Shown: in pieces, positions 1 to 10,645 of the stretch
Layout: each line of letters begins with the position of its first letter
Numbering within the stretch: position 1 is the first letter of the stretch
Assembly (NCBI RefSeq): GCF_014647915.1
Contig: NZ_BMQC01000002.1
Location: forward strand, 420,271-484,270
Direction of reading: 5' to 3'
From: Pilimelia terevasa
GTDB taxonomy: Bacteria > Actinomycetota > Actinomycetes > Mycobacteriales > Micromonosporaceae
DNA: 64,000 bases
Program-made: the position numbers and the translations under genes
The notes under the pieces: generated by a model
Database searches by the model: none
What the model saw: the letters and a program-made list of their open reading frames with translations, nothing else
Told to the model about the DNA's origin: nothing

Positions 1-216
1 GGGCGCCGGGGGCCGCGGCGCCCGGTCGCGGCCGGCGGCGAACCAGGCCACGCCGCCGACGATGGGGAACAGCAGGATCACGATGACCCAGCCGATCCGG
101 GGCAGCACCCGGACCCGCCCCTCGTCGGTGGACAGGCAACTGATCAGGGCGGCGATGGCCAGCCCGATCTCGACGACGGTGAGCAGCAGGAGTAGCCGGG
201 CCATACCCGCCATCAT
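1..216 (-). CDS. PLDc_N-like membrane protein, N-terminal part (cut by window edge)
   Basis: Only the first 72 codons are present; the gene runs off the left edge. Two hydrophobic stretches (about residues 5-25 and 41-60) flank a short charged loop. The second carries LPRIGWVIVILLFPIVGG followed by WFAAGR, the pattern of the phospholipase-D-nuclease N-terminal (PLDc_N) domain found in small actinobacterial membrane proteins. Met codons at 216, 213 and 204 compete as start; none has a clear ribosome site, so the longest is given. Such proteins are usually only 70-140 residues with unknown role, so most of it may be visible. The membrane location is a prediction. Confidence 0.7.
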   Translation of the reverse strand, partial: MMAGMARLLLLLTVVEIGLAIAALISCLSTDEGRVRVLPRIGWVIVILLFPIVGGVAWFAAGRDRAPRPPAP

Positions 217-388
217 GCGTGATCGCCGCCCGTGTGACCACACCGTGGTCCGCCACCCGGGGCTTCGGCGGGTCGGTCGCGGTACCCGGCCGCGGCAGGC
301 ATCCTGTGAGATGCCCCCCGACCGCCCTCCTGACCGGTCGCGGTGCCGCGGTGTGCGGCTAGGATGGGGTCCGCACATGAACGATCGT

Positions 389-394
389 TAACCT
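389..394 (+). promoter_or_regulatory. Candidate -10 box for etfBA
   Basis: TAACCT fits TANNNT and lies 24 bases before the etfB ATG, which would leave a leader of about 17 bases including the G-rich ribosome site at 402-407. A second candidate, TAGGAT at 360-365, would give a longer leader. I cannot choose between them. Confidence 0.4.
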
Positions 395-418
395 CAAGCT
401 GGGGGGTCATCGGGCGCG

Positions 419-1198
419 ATGAACATCGTCGTACTTGTCAAGCAGGTGCCTGACTCCGGGGCGGAGCGCACCCTGCGCGCCGACGACAACACCGTCGACC
501 GGGCCGCCGCCGACAACGTGATCAATGAGATGGACGAGTACGCCATCGAGGAGGCCCTGCAACTGCAGGAAGCCGGCGGCGGCGAGGTCACCATCCTCAC
601 CATGGGCCCCGAGCGGGCCGCCGAGTCGATCCGCAAGGCGCTGTCGATGGGGCCCGACGGCGCCGTCCACGTCACCGACGAGGCGCTGGCGGGCTCGTGC
701 GCGCTGGCCACCTCGCGGGTGCTGGCCGCCGCGCTGCGCGAGCTGAACCCGGACCTCGTCCTCTGCGGCGCGGAGTCCACCGACGGCCGCGTCCAGGTCA
801 TGCCGCACATGCTGGCCGAGCGCCTGGGCATGGCCGCGCTGACCGGCGCGCGCAAGCTGACCGTCGACGGGGACACCCTGACCGTCGAGCGGCAGACCGA
901 CGAGGGGTACGAGGTCGTCACGGCCGCCACCCCGGCGGTCGTCTCCGTCTGGGACACGATCAACGAGCCGCGGTACCCGTCGTTCAAGGGCATCATGGCC
1001 GCGAAGAAGAAGCCCGTCCGCACGGTCAGCCTCGCCGACCTGGGGATCCCGGCCGAGGAGGTCGGCGCCGCGGGGGCCACCAGTGCGGTGCTGGAGCACC
1101 GCAGGCGCCCCGCCCGCAGCGCCGGCGTGACGGTCGCCGACTCCGGCGACGGCGGGGTCCGACTGGTGGAGTACCTGGCCACCGAGAAGTTCGTCTGA
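419..1198 (+). CDS. etfB: Electron transfer flavoprotein, beta subunit
   Basis: EtfB (FixA) is the AMP-binding subunit of the EtfAB heterodimer that takes electrons from acyl-CoA and related dehydrogenases in the cytoplasm and passes them towards the quinone pool. The 259-residue product has normal length. It starts MNIVVLVKQVPDSGAE, the family's opening signature, and contains LCGAESTDGR and VVSVWDTINEPRYPSFKGI, the conserved nucleotide-binding and recognition-loop region. The ATG at 419 follows a run of G at 402-407. The partner etfA begins 21 bases after its stop, so the two are co-transcribed. Confidence 0.97.
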   Translation: MNIVVLVKQVPDSGAERTLRADDNTVDRAAADNVINEMDEYAIEEALQLQEAGGGEVTILTMGPERAAESIRKALSMGPDGAVHVTDEALAGSCALATSRVLAAALRELNPDLVLCGAESTDGRVQVMPHMLAERLGMAALTGARKLTVDGDTLTVERQTDEGYEVVTAATPAVVSVWDTINEPRYPSFKGIMAAKKKPVRTVSLADLGIPAEEVGAAGATSAVLEHRRRPARSAGVTVADSGDGGVRLVEYLATEKFV

Positions 1199-1219
1199 GC
1201 AGGGCAGGGGAGAAGGATC

Positions 1220-2176
1220 ATGGCTGAGGTACTCGTCGTCGTCGAGGCCAACGCGGCCGGCGTCAAGAAGGTCACCCTCGAACTGCTCACCCACGCCCGC
1301 GAGCTGGGCACCCCCGCGGCCGTCGTCATGGGCGCGCCCGGCGCGGCCGCGGCGCTGACCGACAAGCTCGCCGAGTACGGGGCGGCGAAAATCTACGCGG
1401 CCGAGCACGAGGACATCGACAACCACCTCGTCGCGCCGAAGGTCAGCGTCCTCGCGCACCTGGTCGCCCGGGTCCAGCCGGCGGCCGTCCTCGTGGGGGC
1501 CACCCAGGAGGGCAAGGAGATCGCCGGCCGCCTGGCGGTCCGGCTGGACAACGGCCTGCTCACCGACGCCGTCGCCGTCGCCGCCGACGGCGCGGCCACG
1601 CAGGTCGCGTTCGCCGGGGCCACCATCGTCACGGCCCGGGTGACCCGCGGCCTGCCGCTGGTCGCGCTGCGGCCGAACTCGATCAGCCCCACGCCGGCCC
1701 CGGCCGACGCCGAGGTGACGCCGGTGGCCGTGGAGCTGACCGACGCCGACCGGCTGGCCCGGGTGTCCGAGCGGGTGGTCGAGCAGAAGGGCTCGCGGCC
1801 GGAGCTGACCGAGGCGTCCGTCGTCGTCTCCGGGGGCCGCGGCGTCGGCAACGCGGAGAACTTCACGATGGTGGAGGAGCTGGCCGACCTGCTCGGCGGC
1901 GCGGTGGGCGCCTCGCGCGCGGCGGTGGACTCCGGGTTCTACCCGCACCAGTTCCAGGTCGGGCAGACCGGCAAGACGGTCTCGCCGCAGCTCTACGTCG
2001 CACTCGGCATCTCCGGGGCCATCCAGCACCGCGCCGGTATGCAGACCTCGAAGACGATCGTGGCGGTGAACAAGGACGGCGAGGCGCCGATCTTCGAGCT
2101 GGCCGACTTCGGCGTCGTCGGCGACATCTTCAAGGTTGTACCGCAGGCCGCCGAGGAGATCCGCAAGCGCAAGTGA
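1220..2176 (+). CDS. etfA: Electron transfer flavoprotein, alpha subunit
   Basis: EtfA (FixB) holds the FAD of the ETF heterodimer. The product is 318 residues, normal for the family. The C-terminal FAD domain is intact: [12 protein letters not shown] near residue 205, then [20 protein letters not shown] near 275, which wraps the FAD, then the usual C-terminal helix. The ATG is preceded by GGGGAGAAGG at 1207-1216, a good ribosome site. It is the second gene of etfBA. Most actinomycetes keep these genes beside a cysteine desulfurase and mnmA, as here. Confidence 0.97.
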   Translation: MAEVLVVVEANAAGVKKVTLELLTHARELGTPAAVVMGAPGAAAALTDKLAEYGAAKIYAAEHEDIDNHLVAPKVSVLAHLVARVQPAAVLVGATQEGKEIAGRLAVRLDNGLLTDAVAVAADGAATQVAFAGATIVTARVTRGLPLVALRPNSISPTPAPADAEVTPVAVELTDADRLARVSERVVEQKGSRPELTEASVVVSGGRGVGNAENFTMVEELADLLGGAVGASRAAVDSGFYPHQFQVGQTGKTVSPQLYVALGISGAIQHRAGMQTSKTIVAVNKDGEAPIFELADFGVVGDIFKVVPQAAEEIRKRK

Positions 2177-2289
2177 CCGGTTCGGCGCGCGCCGCCACCG
2201 GGCGCACGGCGCCCGCGGCGACCGGGCGGAAACGGCGGGCGGAAACGGGGCGGGGCGGGCCGAGGCCGGGCGCCGGAACGGGCGGCGAG

Positions 2290-2327
2290 CGCGCGGCTGT
2301 CGCCGCTCCCCCGACAACAGCCGCGCG
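2290..2327 (+). terminator. Hairpin after etfA
   Basis: GCGCGGCTGT at 2291-2300 pairs perfectly with ACAGCCGCGC at 2317-2326, with one more G-C pair outside and a 16-base loop. There is no U-tract, which is common in high-GC actinomycete terminators. It lies 114 bases past the etfA stop. Confidence 0.5.
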
Positions 2328-2474
2328 TACCGGAGAGCCTACGTGCTCACGCCGCGCCGGTGGGGGCAGCCTGTCCAACGTGGACGCTCCGCCTCCGCCG
2401 GCCCGGTACCGCGCCCCGGTGCCGTCGCCCGGGGCCCGTACCCGGTCGGCCCCGGTCCGCCGAGGCGCCGACGT

Positions 2475-2480
2475 TAAGCT
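2475..2480 (+). promoter_or_regulatory. Leaderless -10 box before cysteine desulfurase
   Basis: TAAGCT ends 9 bases before the ATG at 2490 and no ribosome site is present, so transcription probably starts at or next to the start codon. Confidence 0.55.
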
Positions 2481-2489
2481 GGCCCGGAC

Positions 2490-3665
2490 ATGGCATACCT
2501 GGACCACGCCGCGACGACGCCCATGCGGCCCGAGGCGCTCGCGGCCTACGCGGAGGCGGCCGGCGGCGTGGGCAACGCCTCCTCGCTGCACGCCGCCGGC
2601 CGCCGCGCCCGCCGCCGCGTCGAGGAGGCGCGCGAGCGGGTCGCCGCGGCACTCGGCGCCCGCCCGTCCGAGGTCGTCTTCACCGCCGGCGGCACCGAGA
2701 GCGACAACCTGGCGGTCAAGGGCATCTTCTGGGCGCGCCGCGACGCGCGGCCGGCCCGGCGCGGGGTTATCGCCAGCGCGGTCGAGCACCACGCCGTCCT
2801 CGACGCCGTGCAGTGGCTGGCCGACGCCGGGGACGCCGCGGTCACCTGGCTGCCCACCGACGGCGACGGGGTGGTCGCCCCGGCCAGCCTGGCGCGGGCG
2901 CTGGCGGCCGAGGGTCCCGAGCCGGCGCTGGTGACGGTGATGTGGGCGAACAACGAGATCGGCACGGTCCAGCCGATCGCCGAGCTGGCCCGGCTGGCCG
3001 CGGCGCGGGGCGTGCCGATGCACACCGACGCCGTGCAGGCGGTGGGTCAGGTCCCGGTCGACTTCGCCGCCAGCGGGGTCGCCGCACTGACGGTCAGCGG
3101 GCACAAGCTCGGCGGCCCGGTCGGGGTGGGCGCGCTGCTGCTGGGGCGCGACGTCGCCTGTACGCCGCTGCTGCACGGCGGCGGCCAGGAGCGCGACGTG
3201 CGCTCGGGCACCCCGGACGTCGCCGGGATCGCGGCGTTCGCGGCCGCGCTGGACGCGGCGGTGGCCGAGCGGGAGCGGGCGGCGCCCGCCCGGGCCGCCC
3301 TGCGCGACGCCCTCGTCGCCGGTGTGCGGGCGGCGGTGCCGGACGCGGTCCTGAACGGACACCCGCGCGCGCGGCTGCCCGGCAACGCGCACTTCAGCTT
3401 CCCCGGCTGCGAGGGCGACGCGCTGCTGCTGCTCCTGGACGCCCAGGGTGTGGCCTGCTCGACCGGTTCGGCCTGCTCGGCGGGCGTGGCGCAACCGTCC
3501 CACGTCCTGCTCGCCCTGGGCGCGGACGCCGACCGGGCCCGCGGCTCGCTGCGCTTCACTCTCGGCCACACCTCGACCAGGGCCGATGTCGAGGCCCTGC
3601 TCGGGGCGCTGCCGGCGGCGGTCGCCCGCGCCCGCGCGGCCGGCGCCCTGCGCGCCCGCCGCTGA
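2490..3665 (+). CDS. Cysteine desulfurase (NifS/IscS type)
   Basis: A PLP enzyme that converts cysteine to alanine and passes a persulfide to acceptors. It is 391 residues, typical for class I. It opens [16 protein letters not shown], has [10 protein letters not shown] in the cofactor-binding region, the PLP lysine in [10 protein letters not shown] near residue 207, and the persulfide cysteine in [10 protein letters not shown] near residue 326. It sits upstream of mnmA on the same strand, so it probably supplies sulfur for tRNA 2-thiouridine, although about 1.2 kb of other genes now separates them. The start is supported by a TANNNT box 9 bases upstream. iscS and csd are both used as names for such proteins, so no symbol is assigned. 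Confidence 0.95.
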   Translation: MAYLDHAATTPMRPEALAAYAEAAGGVGNASSLHAAGRRARRRVEEARERVAAALGARPSEVVFTAGGTESDNLAVKGIFWARRDARPARRGVIASAVEHHAVLDAVQWLADAGDAAVTWLPTDGDGVVAPASLARALAAEGPEPALVTVMWANNEIGTVQPIAELARLAAARGVPMHTDAVQAVGQVPVDFAASGVAALTVSGHKLGGPVGVGALLLGRDVACTPLLHGGGQERDVRSGTPDVAGIAAFAAALDAAVAERERAAPARAALRDALVAGVRAAVPDAVLNGHPRARLPGNAHFSFPGCEGDALLLLLDAQGVACSTGSACSAGVAQPSHVLLALGADADRARGSLRFTLGHTSTRADVEALLGALPAAVARARAAGALRARR

Positions 3666-3746
3666 CCCCGCCGCGCCACCGGCGCCCTGCGCGCCCCCGC
3701 GCCACCGGCGAGCCGGTCGCCGCGCGGATCCGGTCGTCGCGCGGGG

Positions 3747-4034
3747 TCAGTCGACGCTGCGCAGCAGGGTCTCCACGGCCTCCACGCGGGAGCGGATGAA
3801 CGCCAGCTCGTCGCGCATGTCGCGCTCGGCGGTGGCCGCCCGGGTCAGGTGCGCGTCGTACTGCTCGGCCAGCCTGCGGTACGCGTCGTCGCGCGCCAGC
3901 GCGGCACTGGCCTGCTTCGTCTGGGTGAACGCCCGGATGCTGACCACCAGCACGATCGTCAGCAGGACGAGGAAGCCCAGCCCGAAGCCGATGCCCATCA
4001 CGACCTCGGGCCACGCGGGGACGTTGTCCTTCAT
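3747..4034 (-). CDS. Small membrane protein with coiled-coil tail
   Basis: This 95-residue protein has one membrane helix (about residues 9-35, IGFGLGFLVLLTIVLVVSI) and then a charged helical region (residues 40-95) with heptad-like spacing that should form a coiled coil. I do not recognise a named family. Its ATG overlaps the stop of the upstream winged-helix regulator gene (ATGA), so the two are translationally coupled. A coiled-coil membrane partner controlled with its own regulator suggests a small envelope-related operon; that is inference. Confidence 0.8.
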   Translation of the reverse strand: MKDNVPAWPEVVMGIGFGLGFLVLLTIVLVVSIRAFTQTKQASAALARDDAYRRLAEQYDAHLTRAATAERDMRDELAFIRSRVEAVETLLRSVD

Positions 4035-4369
4035 TTCTGCTCCTTCTGCTCGGTCAGGGTCGGGATCGCCCGGGCGATCGTCTCGGGGGTCAGATGCAGC
4101 GCGAACGGCGCCGCCTCGACGTACTTCACGGCCTTGCCGCTGTCGGAGATCTCCAGGTCGGCGGTGACCAGGTCGGCCGCCTCCAGGCGCTGGAGGTGCA
4201 TGTGCAGCAGCGGCCGGCTGATCCCCAGCTCGCGGGCGAGCTGGGAGACGTACTGCCGGCGGCCGGCGAGGGTGGCCACGATCCGCATCCGCTGCGGGTT
4301 GCCCAGGGCGGACAGCGCCGCGAGCAACCGGTCCCCGTTCACAGGTTCATCCACAGCATCACCTTCCAC
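4031..4369 (-). CDS. ArsR-type winged-helix transcriptional regulator
   Basis: A DNA-binding repressor-like protein of 112 residues from the GTG at 4369; a GTG at 4354 is an alternative. Residues 15-75 form the winged helix: LSALGNPQRMRIVATLAG, then the helix-turn-helix QLARELGISRPLLHMHLQRL, then the wing VTADLEISDSGKAVKYVEA. There are no metal-binding cysteines of the ArsR/SmtB kind, so the effector is unknown. A perfect inverted repeat directly upstream (4371-4388) surrounds its own -10 box, which points to autorepression. It is the first gene of a two-gene operon with the coiled-coil membrane protein. Confidence 0.88.
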   Translation of the reverse strand: MEGDAVDEPVNGDRLLAALSALGNPQRMRIVATLAGRRQYVSQLARELGISRPLLHMHLQRLEAADLVTADLEISDSGKAVKYVEAAPFALHLTPETIARAIPTLTEQKEQK

Positions 4370-4370
4370 G

Positions 4371-4388
4371 TGTAAGAAAAAGCTTACA
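4371..4388 (-). promoter_or_regulatory. Operator and promoter of the winged-helix operon
   Basis: TGTAAG at 4371-4376 and CTTACA at 4383-4388 form a perfect inverted repeat around six bases. Read on the minus strand it contains TAAGCT (4386 to 4381), a -10 box 11 bases from the GTG start. A bound regulator would block transcription directly. Confidence 0.6.
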
Positions 4389-4420
4389 TGTGATATCGGA
4401 TGCTGCCAAGGGGCGGCCGC

Positions 4421-4426
4421 TAGGGT
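4421..4426 (+). promoter_or_regulatory. Leaderless -10 box before VOC gene
   Basis: TAGGGT lies six bases before the ATG at 4433, with no ribosome site. Confidence 0.6.
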
Positions 4427-4432
4427 CGGGGG

Positions 4433-4801
4433 ATGAGCGTAGGCAAGCTGCACACCGTGGTGCTCGACTGCCCCGACCCGGCCGCGCTGGCCCGGTTCTA
4501 CGCGGAGCTGACCGGGCTGGCCGTGGTCGACGAGGACGAGACCTGGGTGACGCTGCGCGCGGGCGACGGCGTCCGGCTGGCCTTCCAGCGGGCGCCCGCG
4601 GACCCGGCGCCGACCTGGCCGGAGCCCGGCGTCCCGCAGCAGGCGCACCTGGACATCGAGGTCGCCGACATCGGCGTCGCCGAGCCGCGGGTGTGCGCCC
4701 TCGGTGCCCGGCTGCTGCGCGGCGGCGGCGGGGTCCGGTCGGGCTTCCGGGTGTACGCCGACCCCGCCGGCCATCCGTTCTGCCTGGTCTGGGGCCAGTA
4801 G
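4433..4801 (+). CDS. VOC family (glyoxalase-like) protein
   Basis: A 122-residue single-module member of the vicinal oxygen chelate fold. It begins GKLHTVVLDCPDPAALARFY, continues AELTGL, and ends HLDIEVADIGVAEPRVCALG and YADPAGHPFCLVWG, the usual paired beta-alpha-beta-beta-beta pattern of the Glyoxalase_6-type group. Two such modules or a dimer are needed for a metal site; the substrate cannot be told. It is divergent from the winged-helix operon and shares its control region. The start is fixed by the -10 box six bases upstream. A truncated relative lies at 7015-7149. Confidence 0.9.
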   Translation: MSVGKLHTVVLDCPDPAALARFYAELTGLAVVDEDETWVTLRAGDGVRLAFQRAPADPAPTWPEPGVPQQAHLDIEVADIGVAEPRVCALGARLLRGGGGVRSGFRVYADPAGHPFCLVWGQ

Positions 4802-4822
4802 GGCGGGCCCGGCGGCCCGCGG

Positions 4823-4828
4823 TACCGT
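4823..4828 (+). promoter_or_regulatory. Leaderless -10 box before mnmA
   Basis: TACCGT lies six bases before the GTG at 4835, with no ribosome site, supporting the GTG as the start. Confidence 0.6.
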
Positions 4829-4834
4829 GGGCGC

Positions 4835-5905
4835 GTGCGAGTGGTGGCGGCGATGTCCGGCGGGGTCGACTCGGCGGTGGCCGCGGCCCGCGCCGTCGAC
4901 GCCGGCCACGACGTCACGGGCGTGCACCTGGCGCTCTCCCGCCACCCCCAGGCGTACCGCACCGGCGCGCGCGGCTGCTGCACCGCCGAGGACGCCCGCG
5001 ACGCCCGCCGCGCCGCCGACGTCCTCGGCATCCCGTTCTACGTCTGGGACCTGGCGCAGGAGTTCCACGAGGACGTGGTCGAGGACTTCGTCGCCGAGTA
5101 CGCCGCCGGCCGGACCCCGAACCCCTGCCTGCGCTGCAACGAGAAGATCAAGTTCGCGGCGGTCCTGGACCGGGCCGTCGCGCTCGGCTTCGACGCGGTC
5201 GTGACCGGCCACCACGCCCGGCTCGGCGCGGACGGCCTGCTGCGGCGCAGCGTCGACACCGCGAAGGACCAGTCGTACGTGCTGGCCGTCCTCGACCGCC
5301 GCCAGCTCGACCGCTCGCTGTTCCCGCTCGGCGACTCCACCAAGGAGCAGGTCCGCGCGGAGGCGGCCGCCCGCGGCCTCGCGGTGGCGGACAAGCCGGA
5401 CTCGCACGACATCTGCTTCATCGCCGACGGCGACACGCGCGGGTTCCTGGCCCGGCGGCTCGGCGAGCGCCCCGGTGACATCGTCGACGCGGCCAGCGGC
5501 GAGGTCCTCGGCACCCACGGCGGCGCCTACGCCTACACCGTCGGCCAGCGGCGCGGCCTGCGGCTGGACCGCCCGGCCCCCGACGGCCGGCCCCGCTACG
5601 TCCTGTCGGTGACCCCGGTCAGCAACACGGTCACCGTCGGGCCGGCGGCGGCGCTGGAGGTCGACGAGGTGCGCGCCGTCCGCCCGGTCTGGACCGGCTG
5701 CCCGCCGCCCGCGGCGCCGCTGGAGTGCGCGGTGCAGCTCCGCGCGCACGGCGCCGCCACGCCCGCGGTCCTGACCGCCGGCGCCGACGGCTGGTCCGCC
5801 CGGCTGCGCACGCCGGTGCGCGGCGTGGCGGCGGGCCAGGCGCTCGTCGCGTACCGCCCGGACCCCGGCGGCGACATCGTGCTCGGCGCCGCCACCATCG
5901 CCTGA
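4835..5905 (+). CDS. mnmA: tRNA-specific 2-thiouridylase MnmA
   Basis: MnmA activates U34 of tRNA-Lys, -Glu and -Gln with ATP and inserts sulfur taken from a cysteine desulfurase relay. The product is 356 residues, normal size. The PP-loop SGGVDS is at residues 8-13. The two catalytic cysteines are in [12 protein letters not shown] (near residue 93) and SHDICFI (near residue 192). [10 protein letters not shown] and the C-terminal beta-barrel are intact. The start is GTG with a -10 box six bases upstream. Two of its substrates, tRNA-Gln and tRNA-Glu, are encoded later in this window. Confidence 0.96.
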   Translation: MRVVAAMSGGVDSAVAAARAVDAGHDVTGVHLALSRHPQAYRTGARGCCTAEDARDARRAADVLGIPFYVWDLAQEFHEDVVEDFVAEYAAGRTPNPCLRCNEKIKFAAVLDRAVALGFDAVVTGHHARLGADGLLRRSVDTAKDQSYVLAVLDRRQLDRSLFPLGDSTKEQVRAEAAARGLAVADKPDSHDICFIADGDTRGFLARRLGERPGDIVDAASGEVLGTHGGAYAYTVGQRRGLRLDRPAPDGRPRYVLSVTPVSNTVTVGPAAALEVDEVRAVRPVWTGCPPPAAPLECAVQLRAHGAATPAVLTAGADGWSARLRTPVRGVAAGQALVAYRPDPGGDIVLGAATIA

Positions 5906-5949
5906 GCGGCCCCCGGTGGCGCGGGTCACCGCGACAACTGACTCCCGGG

Positions 5950-5955
5950 TAACCT
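5950..5955 (+). promoter_or_regulatory. Leaderless -10 box before MetE-like gene
   Basis: TAACCT lies eight bases before the ATG at 5964. It argues against the in-frame upstream start at 5916. Confidence 0.55.
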
Positions 5956-5963
5956 CGGCGCTC

Positions 5964-6968
5964 ATGAGTGCGCAGACGTGGCCCTGGCCGGCGGGCTCCG
6001 CCACCGGCATCGGTTCCCTGCCCGGCACCGACGTGGCCGAGGCGCAGCGGATGGTGCTCGGCGAGCTGGGTGACCTGCCGCACCTGGTCGAGCTGCCCGG
6101 CCGCGGTCCCGGCGCCGACCTGGTCGGCCGCGGTGCCGGCCTGCTCGCCGCGCTGCCGGTCGAGCTGTACGCCGCGCGCTGGCAACTGGCCAGCCACCCC
6201 GGCCGGGACCTGCGGGTGACCCGGGACCTGATGGAGCGCGACCTCGACCAGCTCACGGCCGCCGCTGACGGCTACACCGGCCCGCTGAAGGTGCAGGTCG
6301 CCGGCCCGTGGACGCTGGCGGCGAGCCTGGAGCTGCCCCGGGGCGGCCCGGCGCTGGCCGACCCGGGCGCGGCCCGGGACGTCGCCGGGGCGCTGGCCGA
6401 GGGGGTCCGGGTCCACGTGGCCGACGTCGCGGCGCGCGTCCCGGGCGCCCACCTCCTGCTGCAACTGGACGAGCCGCTGCTGCCGGCGGTGCTCGCCGGG
6501 CGGATTCCCACCGCGAGCACGCTGTCGGCGATCCGCCCGGTCGAGGCCGACCTGGCCCGGTCGGCGCTCGCGGCGGTCGTCGAGGGGGCGGGCGTGCCGA
6601 CGACCGTCCACTGCTGCGCCGCGGACGCGCCGGTGGCGCTGATCGCCTCGGCCGGGGCGGCCGCCGTGGCGGTCGACCTCGACCAGATGGGCGACCTGGA
6701 TGAACTCGGCGGGGCGCTGGACCGTGGTCTGGGGTTGTTCGCCGGTGCCGCCAGCACCGATCCGCAGGTACCGGCGAGCGCCCAGGTGGTCGCGGACCGG
6801 GTGCAGCGGCTGTGGCACGTCCTCGGCTTCGCGCCGGAGCTGCTCCCGCGTCAGGTGGTCGTGACGCCCGCCTGTGGTCTCGCGGGCGCTTCGGCGACCC
6901 GTGCCCGCGCCCTGCTCACGGCGTGTCACGAGGCCGCCCGGGAGCTCCGTGACCGGATTGGCGCATAG
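5964..6968 (+). CDS. MetE-like (cobalamin-independent methionine synthase fold) protein
   Basis: This 334-residue protein matches the C-terminal barrel of cobalamin-independent methionine synthase but is far shorter than true MetE (about 750 residues) and lacks the N-terminal barrel. It contains GSATGIGSLPGTD at the N terminus, LKVQVAGPWTLA, LLLQLDEPLLPAVL (the D/E pair of the substrate site) and TTVHCCAADAPV with the cysteine expected to bind zinc. Such stand-alone proteins are common in actinomycetes and may use other methyl donors or acceptors, so methionine synthesis from methyl-folate is not assured. The gene follows mnmA and starts at ATG 5964 behind a leaderless promoter. Confidence 0.85.
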   Translation: MSAQTWPWPAGSATGIGSLPGTDVAEAQRMVLGELGDLPHLVELPGRGPGADLVGRGAGLLAALPVELYAARWQLASHPGRDLRVTRDLMERDLDQLTAAADGYTGPLKVQVAGPWTLAASLELPRGGPALADPGAARDVAGALAEGVRVHVADVAARVPGAHLLLQLDEPLLPAVLAGRIPTASTLSAIRPVEADLARSALAAVVEGAGVPTTVHCCAADAPVALIASAGAAAVAVDLDQMGDLDELGGALDRGLGLFAGAASTDPQVPASAQVVADRVQRLWHVLGFAPELLPRQVVVTPACGLAGASATRARALLTACHEAARELRDRIGA

Positions 6969-6981
6969 ATCACCATCGGAC

Positions 6982-6987
6982 TATGGT
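6982..6987 (+). promoter_or_regulatory. Candidate -10 box before the VOC remnant
   Basis: TATGGT is 27 bases before the GTG at 7015, and AAGGAG sits at 7004-7009. The promoter and ribosome site of the broken gene still look functional. Confidence 0.4.
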
Positions 6988-7014
6988 TCACGACCATCAA
7001 TGGAAGGAGTTGCC

Positions 7015-7149
7015 GTGATTGGCCGCTTGCACTCGTTTGTGCTCGCCTGTCCCGGTCCGACCGGGCTGCGGTCCACCGCGGCGACCTCGCGACCTCCCGT
7101 CCCGCCGACCACGGTCGGGGGCGCGTGGTCCGGTCGGCTGTGGAGCTGA
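7015..7149 (+). pseudogene. Remnant of a VOC family gene
   Basis: After a good ribosome site, a GTG opens a 44-codon frame beginning MIGRLHSFVLACPGPTGL. This aligns with the start of the intact VOC protein at 4433 (KLHTVVLDCPDPAAL), but homology stops after about 18 residues and the rest is Ala/Pro/Arg-rich low-complexity sequence. The remaining two frames show no VOC continuation, so a deletion rather than a frameshift best explains it. It ends three bases before the start chosen for the next gene and may now serve only to lead translation into it. Confidence 0.6.
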
Positions 7150-7151
7150 CG

Positions 7152-10500
<3,349 letters not shown>

Positions 10501-10645
10501 GACGGCCCGCACTCCGGGATTGCAAATTTGTTACAAGTTAGTCCGGTTAGTCCCTTAGTGTCCGTTACTCCGTAGCGTGTACACGAAGTAGGAACGGCCC
10601 CGCCCGGCGACGGTCGTAGCCGGATGAGGCGTCGGAGGTTCGTCC
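10501..10645 (+). other. AT-richer intergenic region with short direct repeats
   Basis: GTTAGTCC occurs twice (about 10537 and 10546), and a TANNNT box (TAGCGT, 10573-10578) is the best promoter candidate for the GGDEF-EAL gene. The low GC continues that of the end of ligA. Confidence 0.45.

Larger units (their letters stand above)
2177..2489 (+). other. 313-bp intergenic region
   Basis: No convincing gene. It holds a short near-duplication of GGCGGAAACGG (about 2226-2250), an inverted repeat listed as the etfBA terminator, and the leaderless promoter of the next gene at its right end. Confidence 0.6.

Noticed and set aside
407..2317. Minus-strand frame of 636 codons opposite etfBA
   Set aside because: It mirrors the GC-rich third positions of the real genes. 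Its product is Gly/Arg/Asp low-complexity and has no start signal. The same applies to the long antisense frames over ligA, gatA, aceE and the PhoD genes.
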